NCBI GenBank assembly: GCA_964517355.1
Contig: CAZFCK010000013.1
Location: 1-38,316, forward strand
Length of the DNA: 38,316 bases
Direction: 5' to 3'
Origin: CAZFCK01 sp964517355
GTDB taxonomy: Bacteria > Desulfobacterota > Desulfovibrionia > Desulfovibrionales > Desulfovibrionaceae
Of the stretch, positions 1 to 6,795 are shown one piece after another. Within the stretch, counting starts at the first letter, position 1. Every line of letters starts with the position of its first letter. The position numbers and the translations under genes were made by a program. The notes beneath the pieces are model-generated. The model made no database searches, was not told the origin of the DNA, and saw only the letters and a program-made list of their open reading frames with translations.

Positions 1-136
1 AAGGGGAGCCCGAGGGGAAGAACCTCTTTCAAGAACTTCAGCCCTTGGGCGCGGTCGTATCGCGCCTTAGGGATGAAGATGGCAGCGCTGGTTTTCCCCT
101 CGGAAAAACAAGTCGTTCCCACATTGCGGAGTTAAG
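1..136 (+). repeat. Family A long-hairpin repeat, copy A1 (cut by window edge)
   Basis: These 136 bases recur at 38181-38316 with three differences (offsets 56, 81, 115). The copy folds as a long imperfect hairpin. The outer stem pairs 10-24 with 90-103, and the inner stem pairs 36-53 with 61-78 around the 7-nt loop GTCGTAT. Copies A2 (21728-21850) and A3 (32861-32969, reverse orientation) share this architecture with more divergence. There is no coding capacity. The left boundary lies outside the window. Confidence 0.85.
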
Positions 137-180
137 GACATAGCCACGTTCAACAATACGATGTTCCGGAGTTGAAGCGG

Positions 181-220
181 GACAGCCGTCAGGGGCGGAA
201 GACCGCGCCTGACGGCTGTC
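181..220. terminator. Perfect 13-bp hairpin downstream of glpD
   Basis: GACAGCCGTCAGG (181-193) is exactly complementary to CCTGACGGCTGTC (208-220) with a 14-nt loop. It lies about 67 nt past the glpD stop on the minus strand and is the likely 3'-end structure of that transcript. Neither side has a T-run, so intrinsic termination is not assured; it may only protect the RNA end. Confidence 0.5.
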
Positions 221-286
221 GCAGAAAAGAGTTCTCTTCCTGGCCGTTCCCTTTCCCGAATTATACGTTCAGAGGCAGGGCGCGGC

Positions 287-1846
287 TCAGCACAGCAGGT
301 AGCCTCTGGCGAGGGCGGTGTACTGCTCCACCTGCTGTTGCTGCCAGGCCTGGTCGTATCCCAGTTCTTCGGCCATGAGGCGCGCTACTTCGGGCGCCAT
401 TTCGATGCTTGCCGCGGCGTCCAGCAGCAGGGAGCGCGTGCGCCGGGCCAGAACGTCTTCCACGGTGCGGGCCATTTCTTCGCGGCAGGCCCACACGACT
501 TCCGCCTTGACGTAGCCCAATGCGGGATGCAGGGGTTCCGCCAGTTGCGGGTCCATTTTCATGAGTTTTTTCAGATACACGGCATCCGAACCATACACAT
601 GCAGGTGGTCCTGTTTGTCATAGTTCTTCAGCCAGCCATGCACGCGCATTTTGCTTGTGCGGCATTCCCGGGCGTCCAATCCGGCGACCAGGGCGGCCTG
701 GTTGACCGTATCCTCGGCCATTTTGCGGTAGGTGGTCCATTTGCCTCCGGTTATGGTCACGAGTCCGGATTCGGAGACAACAAGGAAATGGTCGCGTGAA
801 AGAGCGGCGGTATTGTTGACCTCGCCGGTGCTCACCAAGGGGCGCAGTCCGGCGAAAACGCTTTTGACGTCTTTGCAGGTGGGGTGCTTGGTCATGTATT
901 GGGCCGCGTGTTTCAGGATGAAATCGATTTCCGAATCCAGAGCCCTGGGCTCCAGGCTGGCTTCCTTGACAGGGGTATCCGTGGTGCCCACCACCACCTT
1001 GCCGTGCCAGGGCACGGCGAAAAGCACTCTGCCGTCAGAGGTTTGCGGCACCATGATGGCGGAATCGCCGGGGAGAAACTCCTTGTCCAGCACCAGATGC
1101 ACGCCCTGGCTCAAGGAGATGATCTTTTTTGCCGTGGGGTTGTCCTGCAGCAACAGATCGTCGGTGAACACGCCGGTGGCGTTGATGACAACGCGAGCGT
1201 AGATCTCATATTCAGCGCCGGTCTCCATATCCTTGGCCGTGACGCCATGCACCATGTCGCCCGACTTCAGCAATCCGGAAACCTTGCAGTAATTGAGGGC
1301 CGTGCCGCCGTGCTCGACCATGGTTTGCGCCAGGTTCACGGCCAGCCGCGAGTCGTCGAACTGCCCGTCGTAGTAGATGACGCCGCCGCGCAGGGATTTT
1401 GTTTCAATGGTGGGAATGCGTTTGACGGTTTCCTCCACGGAGAGGCGGCGCGAGGGGCCGAGTCCGAGTTTTCCGGCCATGAGGTCGTACACTTTCATGC
1501 CCACGCCGTAAAACGGGCCGTCCCACCATTCATAGTTCGGCACCACAAAAGACTGGTTGCTCACCAGATGCGGGGCGTTTTGCACCAGAAGGCCGCGTTC
1601 ATGCAGGGCCTCGAGCACGAGGGTGATGTTGCCCTGCCGCAGATAGCGAACGCCCCCGTGTACGAGTTTCGTGCTGCGGCTGGATGTCCCCTTGGAAAAG
1701 TCGTGCTGTTCGAGCAACAGGGTCTTGTAGCCCCGGGAAGCGGCATCCACGCCCACACCGAGGCCGGTGGCGCCGCCGCCCACCACGATGCAGTCCCAAT
1801 AGCCGTCGTATTGCTGCAATGCGGAGATCATTTCATTACGGTTCAT
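287..1846 (-). CDS. glpD: Glycerol-3-phosphate dehydrogenase (FAD-dependent, GlpD type)
   Basis: This 519-residue protein oxidises sn-glycerol 3-phosphate to dihydroxyacetone phosphate and passes electrons through FAD to the membrane quinone pool. The N-terminus carries the dinucleotide-binding glycine motif GGGATGLG (residues 23-30) followed by SSRSTKLVHGGVRYL (about 55-69), a hallmark of GlpD. A DAO-type FAD domain is followed by a C-terminal helical domain from about residue 400. Length fits the aerobic-type GlpD family (about 500 residues). The ATG at 1846 is preceded by AAAGGAAT at a usable distance. It stands alone on the minus strand; no glpK or glpF is present. A 10-bp palindrome ATACCGGTAT (1926-1935) lies about 80 bp upstream and could be an operator, but that is a guess. 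Confident call. Confidence 0.95.
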   Translation of the reverse strand: MNRNEMISALQQYDGYWDCIVVGGGATGLGVGVDAASRGYKTLLLEQHDFSKGTSSRSTKLVHGGVRYLRQGNITLVLEALHERGLLVQNAPHLVSNQSFVVPNYEWWDGPFYGVGMKVYDLMAGKLGLGPSRRLSVEETVKRIPTIETKSLRGGVIYYDGQFDDSRLAVNLAQTMVEHGGTALNYCKVSGLLKSGDMVHGVTAKDMETGAEYEIYARVVINATGVFTDDLLLQDNPTAKKIISLSQGVHLVLDKEFLPGDSAIMVPQTSDGRVLFAVPWHGKVVVGTTDTPVKEASLEPRALDSEIDFILKHAAQYMTKHPTCKDVKSVFAGLRPLVSTGEVNNTAALSRDHFLVVSESGLVTITGGKWTTYRKMAEDTVNQAALVAGLDARECRTSKMRVHGWLKNYDKQDHLHVYGSDAVYLKKLMKMDPQLAEPLHPALGYVKAEVVWACREEMARTVEDVLARRTRSLLLDAAASIEMAPEVARLMAEELGYDQAWQQQQVEQYTALARGYLLC

Positions 1847-2119
1847 AAGTATTCCTTTTTCAATTCATGGTGCAGCGGCGCGATCGCCTGCAATAGAGAT
1901 GGCGAATTTATCCGCCGACAGGACAATACCGGTATGGGATATATACGCTGAAAAGAATGGAAAGGCCAGAGAGGCGGGTCTTTTTGGCGAAGGGCGAATA
2001 CGATCCGTCAGGGGCGGCGCGGCTCGAAGCCGGGGGCTCTGCACGGCCGCGCAGCCTGGCGGTTTTTTTCTTGGGGGTAAACCTCGTTGAGAGCGCCGTT
2101 ACGTGTTTCCGCGCCCGAT
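1847..2119. other. Gene-free stretch upstream of glpD
   Basis: This presumably holds the glpD promoter on the minus strand, but I find no convincing -35/-10 pair. Visible items are the palindrome ATACCGGTAT at 1926-1935 and, on the plus strand, a GC-rich segment followed by seven T at about 2061-2067, which resembles an intrinsic terminator although no plus-strand gene precedes it. Confidence 0.35.
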
Positions 2120-2384
2120 AGAGCATCTTAACTACGACTTTCGGACTAAAAGAATAAAGTCGCGGGCTTTTGCGGCCACACGACGACCAGGGGAGGCCCC
2201 TGGACGCCGGAAAAACGACCGTTTCTTATACTTATTTTTTAAACAAATACCGAATGTTATAGCATTTTGCATACTCAGAAAGTCGAGATCTTAACTTTGA
2301 AAAAATACAGATGCTCTTATGCATTTCCCTGAAACAATAAATATTGTTTCAGGGGTGAGCCTTATCCAAAGGCAAAATGCGTTA
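2120..2384 (+). repeat. Family C structured repeat, copy C1, interrupted by MITE B1
   Basis: The element starts with the hairpin arm AGAGCATCT (2120-2128) and its partner AGATGCTCT (2309-2317), now pushed apart by B1. The core follows: outer stem GCATTT (2321-2326) with AAATGC (2375-2380), a 13-bp arm (2327-2339 with 2342-2354), and a second arm GCCTT with AAGGC (about 2358-2373). This makes a three-way junction. Bases 2309-2327 are identical to the reverse complement of 21923-21941 in copy C2. No ORF is credible. Confidence 0.8.
2133..2287 (+). mobile_element. MITE-like element, family B copy B1 (155 bp)
   Basis: The ends are imperfect inverted repeats: the left begins TACGACTTTCGGA, and the right end read in reverse complement begins CTCGACTTTCTGA. 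The element is flanked by the 8-bp direct repeat ATCTTAAC at 2125-2132 and 2288-2295. It encodes no transposase. Inside lies a perfect small hairpin, CCAGGGG (2187-2193) with CCCCTGG (2197-2203). Bases 2179-2210 are identical to 21565-21596 in copy B2. It sits inside the loop of repeat C1. It was probably moved in trans by a transposase encoded elsewhere that makes 8-bp duplications. Confidence 0.85.
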
Positions 2385-2460
2385 ATACGCCGTGAACAGG
2401 CGTTGAAGGCACGCAACGAGGTCTACCACCGCTCCTCTTTATCATGAAAGGTGACGCGCC

Positions 2461-3018
2461 TTAAAATGAAAGAAGGGGAATGGCCTCGGGGTTAGTGGGG
2501 GTTTCTTTCCACTGGAACGAAGGGAACGCATCCATGGCCTTGGAAAACGCGGGGCTGCTCGGGGCGATGAGTTCCTTGTAGTAAATGGCCAGCTTCATGT
2601 TGCCGCTGTCTTTATCCTGCTTGAGTTTTATCTGGATGCGGAAGCCATCGACAAACCAGGAATATACGAGCACGTTGCCCTGGGTTTTCACTTTGGGGTT
2701 GCCGAATTTGTACAGGAGATAGTCCTTGGTGCGTTCATAGCCCTTTTCGGTCTGGATATTCACGAAGATCGCATACAGTTTTCCCTGGATGGCGCCGAAC
2801 ACGACATCGGCCGCGTCGGACTCCGAGATGTTGTAGATGGCTTTTTCATTGGCATAATAGTCGATGATGCCTTCGGAGTGCAGGGGCGCGAAATCGTCGT
2901 TGCCGGTAATGTCCGTGCCCCATGCATAGCCCAGGAATCCCTGGCTGAGGTCCATGGCGAATGCCGTACCCGCGATAAGAAGAAGAGCCGCGCCAAGAGC
3001 GAGAATATATTTTTTCAT
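2461..3018 (-). CDS. Small exported protein of unknown function
   Basis: I chose the ATG at 3018, giving 185 residues, because it opens a clean signal peptide: MKK, then a hydrophobic run ILALGAALLLIAGTAFA ending in an AFA cleavage site near residue 21. The frame stays open upstream to 3201, but that extension looks non-secretory and low in coding character. A weak GGGA element lies about 7 nt upstream of the ATG. The mature part begins with a glycine/tryptophan pattern (FLGYAWGT) and contains mixed beta-rich segments such as KLYAIFVNIQTEKGYERT and KDYLLYKFGNPKVK. This resembles small periplasmic proteins of deltaproteobacteria that start with an F-x-G-x-x-W-G-T pattern, but I cannot name a family. 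It is monocistronic and likely periplasmic. Confidence 0.75.
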   Translation of the reverse strand: MKKYILALGAALLLIAGTAFAMDLSQGFLGYAWGTDITGNDDFAPLHSEGIIDYYANEKAIYNISESDAADVVFGAIQGKLYAIFVNIQTEKGYERTKDYLLYKFGNPKVKTQGNVLVYSWFVDGFRIQIKLKQDKDSGNMKLAIYYKELIAPSSPAFSKAMDAFPSFQWKETPTNPEAIPLLSF

Positions 3019-3553
3019 GACAATCCCAGCGGTTAGTTGTTGAAATGAGCGATTCTGGTCCGAGGGGTCCATCATAAACAAGATAGGCCGGCGGTTCAAG
3101 AGCCGAGAACGCGGCGCGGTCGGAAGAATTGTCTTTGGAGAAAAGATGATCCTGCGGAAACCGGAGGAAAAGACGGTGATGGAGTGATAACAGGAACACA
3201 AGCTGCAATAAAGTATGATAATGTGCGGAAGCAGGTGAGTCGATCAGGGATGCCTTTAAAAAAATAATGATGGAGATTCTTATTTATCCCGACAAGTTTT
3301 TTATGTCAGATGAATAATTGTAGCGTAAGATGGAAAAATCAAGACAAGGTAGTGAAGATAAGGTGTTGACCGGATACGGATGGCAGCGTAATGTTGAAAT
3401 AAAAATAGTGATATCCGCATTGAAAAAAAGAAGGCTAAAATGCGCGAAAAAGCTCATTATCATATCGAGCTTTCTAATTATGGAGTCAATCCCTGCTGCT
3501 ATATAGTGTCCTGAGGAGCCTCTCGGCAATGCTAACAAAAGGAGGGTGGCAGA
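3019..3553. other. Divergent gene-free stretch
   Basis: This spacer lies between the divergent exported-protein gene (minus) and the 77-residue gene (plus). The part from about 3200 to 3480 is clearly more AT-rich than the flanks and must hold both promoters, but no unambiguous -35/-10 pair stands out. No repeat copy or RNA gene was recognised. Confidence 0.4.
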
Positions 3554-3787
3554 ATGGATGTGCCATTGAAGAACCACAAAACTTGGGTAGATGTCGTTAC
3601 AGGCAAGAAGACGTATGACTTGAAATTCCTGGCAGCCAAGATTCTGCTGGGCAGAGTGGTTCGTTCCGTGAAGGAGAATCCGAGCCCCGACAACATAAGC
3701 GCTGCTATTGATCAATTGCGCAATGTTTATGTGAAGAATGTGCATATTGGCACAGTGCAGGAAGATTTAAAAACTATTTTCGGCTAG
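3554..3787 (+). CDS. 77-residue conserved-looking small protein
   Basis: A short basic N-terminus (MDVPLKNHKTWVDVVTGKKTYD) leads into probable helices (LKFLAAKILLGRVVRSVKE and DNISAAIDQLRNVYVKNV). No signal peptide, membrane span or metal motif is visible, so it is probably a soluble cytoplasmic protein. The case for a real gene rests on the strong ribosome site AAAGGAGGG placed about 7-8 nt before the ATG and on plausible composition. I do not recognise a family. It lies 150 bp upstream of the FIST-like gene on the same strand, separated by two GC-rich hairpins (3821-3853), so co-transcription is possible but not certain. Confidence 0.7.
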   Translation: MDVPLKNHKTWVDVVTGKKTYDLKFLAAKILLGRVVRSVKENPSPDNISAAIDQLRNVYVKNVHIGTVQEDLKTIFG

Positions 3788-3820
3788 TTGTCGCATGGTT
3801 TTGTAACATGGTGCGGCATT

Positions 3821-3853
3821 GGGCGGGCCTCGCCCGCCCCGGCTCACAAGCCG
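3821..3853 (+). terminator. Two adjacent GC-rich hairpins after the 77-residue gene
   Basis: GGGCGGGC (3821-3828) pairs with GCCCGCCC (3832-3839) around a 3-nt loop. It is followed directly by CGGCT (3840-3844) pairing with AGCCG (3849-3853). There is no T-run behind them, so this may be a pause or RNA-stability structure rather than a full terminator between the 77-residue gene and the gene at 3938. Confidence 0.45.
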
Positions 3854-3937
3854 TCACATGTTTGAAAAAGTGGTTTTCAGGCAGATATGAGAGCAAAACG
3901 CAGAGAATGAATGTTGCGGAATATATGAGGAGGAACC

Positions 3938-4939
3938 ATGCAACAGCAGTTAGTATCACTCTCTGAGGCGAAGGCCTTGATTGAACAAGGAAAAACTCTC
4001 TTGCTTGCTGGTGAGGAGACTGCCTTGTCCCAGCTGCCCAAAGGGAGTTGGATTGGCGGAACCATTCCCTACTTCATTGGAAGTGAAGAAGGGGGCGTGG
4101 TCTCGCGTGAAAAAGTATTTGCCACGGATCTTACTTCGCTGCTCAGCGGCTTCGTTATCCGCCAATACGGCCCGGACGATCTGGCGAGCGTTCATGAGGA
4201 CGGACCGGAAAACGGATTCAGTTATATTGTCATCCCGGCCATGAGCAAGGCGCATTTGAGCTTTGCCATGAAAAGCCCCCAGTATGAAGGTTTCGGCACC
4301 ACGCCGTTGATAGGCTGGATATCGGGAGTGCACCTGGATGATCTGGGCAAAAAGACCCCCAAGATCTTCAACGGCCAAACCGGGGCGGTCCTGGAAGAAG
4401 GCGCGCTGGTGCTGCAAGCCTCGCTGCCCGCGGGCAAGGCTGTGGAAGTTGGGATTATCAATTTGTTCGAACAGGGCGGCGGCGATGTCCTGACGTTTGA
4501 AAACGACGGGTTTGCGGCCAAAGAAGTGCTGGTCAACGGTGAAAAGAAAAATTTCGCCGCCTATGTCCTTGAGAAAAAACTGGACACCAAGCTGCCTCTC
4601 GTGGCCGATTATTACGGCGCCATGATCAATACCAGCTTCCAGAACGTGGACGTGGACAGCGGCGAGGTGGCTCTGTATGCTCCTGTTTTTAAAGGAATAC
4701 AATATAAGCATGCCAAGCCCGTGGAAAACTACACCGCAGCCTTTCAGAAAATGCTGGAAGGGAGCTGCGCTGTGAAAAAAGACGATGTCGTGTTTTCCTG
4801 CAACTGCATCCTGAATTACCTTTATTCCGAGCTGGAAGGTAAAAAGACGGAACCCTTCAGCGGACCCATTACTTTTGGGGAAATCGCCTACCAGTTGCTG
4901 AACCAGACGTTGGTGTATCTGGAGGTGCACTCCGTCTAA
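3938..4939 (+). CDS. FIST-like conserved protein (function unknown)
   Basis: A 333-residue soluble protein without signal peptide or membrane span. The C-terminal stretch, with VVFSCNCILNYLYSELEGK then GPITFGEIAYQLLNQTLVYL (about 285-329), recalls the end of FIST_C domains: a Cys-containing strand, a G-x-x-x-x-G-E motif, and N-x-T near the end. FIST domains are proposed small-ligand sensors in signalling proteins; here the domain would stand alone. The N-terminal half (for example KGSWIGGTIPYFIG, about 35-48) is less typical, so homology is tentative. The start is well supported by AGGAGG 4 nt before the ATG at 3938. A strong bidirectional terminator follows at 5005-5039. It could also be an uncharacterised DUF specific to Desulfovibrio relatives. 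Confidence 0.75.
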   Translation: MQQQLVSLSEAKALIEQGKTLLLAGEETALSQLPKGSWIGGTIPYFIGSEEGGVVSREKVFATDLTSLLSGFVIRQYGPDDLASVHEDGPENGFSYIVIPAMSKAHLSFAMKSPQYEGFGTTPLIGWISGVHLDDLGKKTPKIFNGQTGAVLEEGALVLQASLPAGKAVEVGIINLFEQGGGDVLTFENDGFAAKEVLVNGEKKNFAAYVLEKKLDTKLPLVADYYGAMINTSFQNVDVDSGEVALYAPVFKGIQYKHAKPVENYTAAFQKMLEGSCAVKKDDVVFSCNCILNYLYSELEGKKTEPFSGPITFGEIAYQLLNQTLVYLEVHSV

Positions 4940-5004
4940 CTCGTACGGAGTTTCCGCAAGCGCAGCGGGCCTGATCAGGCCTGTTTGCATTCCGGATGTT
5001 AATA

Positions 5005-5039
5005 AAACGGCAGAGGCGAGCGATTCTCCTCTGCCGTTT
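5005..5039 (+). terminator. Intrinsic terminator after the FIST-like gene
   Basis: AAACGGCAGAGG (5005-5016) is perfectly complementary to CCTCTGCCGTTT (5028-5039) with an 11-nt loop. The A-tract on the left and T-tract on the right could allow function in both directions. It lies 65 bp past the stop at 4939. Confidence 0.75.
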
Positions 5040-5250
5040 CTTCGTGGAGGCTCCATGCCGCTTTTTTTATGCCGGAAATAAACGTTGCCCGCCGCCGTGC
5101 GGATGTGCGAAAAGAATGCCTGTCTCGCATGGCGCATGGAAGAAGTGTCTTTGACGCTATCCCCTTATTGGAAAAGGTTTTTTTTCGGCAGACAGCCGGC
5201 GTGCCCTTTTTCCTCTGGGCGCGGGAAAGGCGGGACGGCAAAAAACAGAG

Positions 5251-6759
5251 GTGCGTTGCGGAGTGGATAACCGTAATTCGGCGTTTCAGCTGCTTGTGAG
5301 AATGGCCAGCGCCGGTGTGTATGGTCTGCTGTTTTTGTATTGCGGCAATGTGCTGTTTCAAATTTCCGGCAACTATGATGTTTCCCACATCCTGTGTGGG
5401 GCGCTGCTGGTGTGCGCGGTGTTCTGCGCTGCAAAGCGAATGCATCCCGGTTGGATTTTCGCAGGCGCCGGGGCGTTGGCCGTGCTGTGGGGAGTGTATT
5501 CCAACTCTGTGCCGTTTTCCGATTTCGCCAATTTTTTCACCCAGAGCGCCAGAGCCTTTTCAGCCCCGGCTTCCATAATCAAATCAAAGTCGCCCACCAC
5601 GGTGTTGCTCTACGGGACGTTTTTCTCTCTGTTCGGCAAATCCCTGGCCAGCGTGTACGCCGCATCGGCTTTGCTTTGGTTCGGAGGGGGCTACCTCGGC
5701 TATCTGGCCTTACGGAAAGCGGGAGACACGCAACTGAACAGGCAGGTCTCCGCCGCCTTTGCGCTCTCTCCCTGCATTTTGTCGTACACACCGGTTATTT
5801 CCTCCGAGGCCTCATTTTTCCTGATGACCTGCGCCTGCTTGTATTTTCTGGTTTCCTACCTGAAAACCCTGAAAAACATCCATTGCATACTGCTAGGCGT
5901 CTCGGGGGCCTTGCTCTATTTTTCCAGAGGCACGGGGGCGGGGTTTTTTATCGCCGCCTGTTTTTCAATCCTGGTGCCGGGATTGTGCCATCCATCTGAA
6001 AAAGCGCGGAAAAGCAAGTCATCTGCCAAACAGGCTCTGATCGCCCTTGCCTTGGTGGTCCTGTCTTTCACCTCGGTAACGGCGGGGTATGGTTTCCTGC
6101 ATCTGATGTCTGCCGGCCGTTTCACAATGTCATCCAATTCCATGGGGCCGTTTCTTTTTTTGGTGGGCTCCAATCAGGAATCCTCAGGCGGTTTCAATAG
6201 GGATGATTTTCATTTGGCGGGATACGACACGCTGCCCCGGGAGCAGGCGAACCGAAAGGCTCTTGAAATTGCCAGGCAACGCATTTTTTCAGATCCGGGC
6301 GGTTTTTTTGCGTTCGCCATGACGACGAAAATTGAACGATTGTGGCGCGACCAGTATTTCGCCTGGAAATGGTGCGTCGCCAAGTCTCCGGAACGCGACA
6401 AGGTCGCCCGCATGTTTAAAAACAGTGTCGTCAAGGCGACCAACGCATTTTACTACGTCATTCTATGGGGCTTTTTTCTATGGACTCTGCGCTCGATTTT
6501 TCGGGGGGGCGCGGTGGACCTGCTCGTCGCTCTCCCTGTGCTCATGATCGTCACTTTGCATATCTTCGTCGAAGTACAGGAGCGATATCACCTGGCAATC
6601 TATCCTTTTCTCGTGTTCGGCGCCATCCGCTTCTATTCCGGAGCCGCCAACGCGCTCATGGCCGGCACGTGCGGGCGGTTTTTCCCTCGAGTGCGCGGGG
6701 CGGGCCAGGGGGAAACCTCAGGCGGCGCAGTCCGCACGAAGCGCAAAGACGGGATCTGA
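5251..6759 (+). CDS. Polytopic GT-C type glycosyltransferase / mannosyltransferase-like protein
   Basis: About 500 residues with some ten hydrophobic segments spread over the chain and a positively charged, non-hydrophobic C-terminal tail. The first external loop carries SVPFSDFANFF with Asp91. An acidic residue in this loop is the catalytic hallmark of GT-C enzymes (ArnT, PMT, dolichyl-phosphate-sugar transferases), which move sugars from lipid-phosphate donors at the outer face of the inner membrane. Acceptor and donor cannot be told; no cell-envelope sugar cluster surrounds it. The start is uncertain: GTG 5251 is the first usable codon, but no good ribosome site precedes it, and GTG 5263 or ATG 5302 are alternatives. 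It converges on the chemoreceptor gene at 6796 with only 36 bp between them. Confidence 0.75.
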   Translation: MRCGVDNRNSAFQLLVRMASAGVYGLLFLYCGNVLFQISGNYDVSHILCGALLVCAVFCAAKRMHPGWIFAGAGALAVLWGVYSNSVPFSDFANFFTQSARAFSAPASIIKSKSPTTVLLYGTFFSLFGKSLASVYAASALLWFGGGYLGYLALRKAGDTQLNRQVSAAFALSPCILSYTPVISSEASFFLMTCACLYFLVSYLKTLKNIHCILLGVSGALLYFSRGTGAGFFIAACFSILVPGLCHPSEKARKSKSSAKQALIALALVVLSFTSVTAGYGFLHLMSAGRFTMSSNSMGPFLFLVGSNQESSGGFNRDDFHLAGYDTLPREQANRKALEIARQRIFSDPGGFFAFAMTTKIERLWRDQYFAWKWCVAKSPERDKVARMFKNSVVKATNAFYYVILWGFFLWTLRSIFRGGAVDLLVALPVLMIVTLHIFVEVQERYHLAIYPFLVFGAIRFYSGAANALMAGTCGRFFPRVRGAGQGETSGGAVRTKRKDGI

Positions 6760-6795
6760 GGTTTACGCCCCGGGTGTTTCGTCGCTGGCTGCGCA

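Noticed and set aside
1880..1887. GCGATCGC octamer
   Set aside because: Single short palindrome near glpD; expected by chance in GC-rich DNA.
884..1951. 355-residue ORF antisense to glpD
   Set aside because: It is the complementary-frame shadow of a GC-rich gene; His/Gly/Val-rich composition without any motif. The same holds for long shadows at 26938-28521, 33226-34638 and 36652-37986.
2045..2075. Plus-strand terminator-like sequence with seven T
   Set aside because: The stem is only about 4 bp and no plus-strand gene precedes it.
3019..3201. N-terminal extension of the exported 185-residue protein
   Set aside because: It would place 61 unlikely residues before a perfect signal peptide.
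5069..5299. 76-residue ORF before the GT-C gene
   Set aside because: It overlaps the glycosyltransferase start, has no ribosome site and no recognisable composition.
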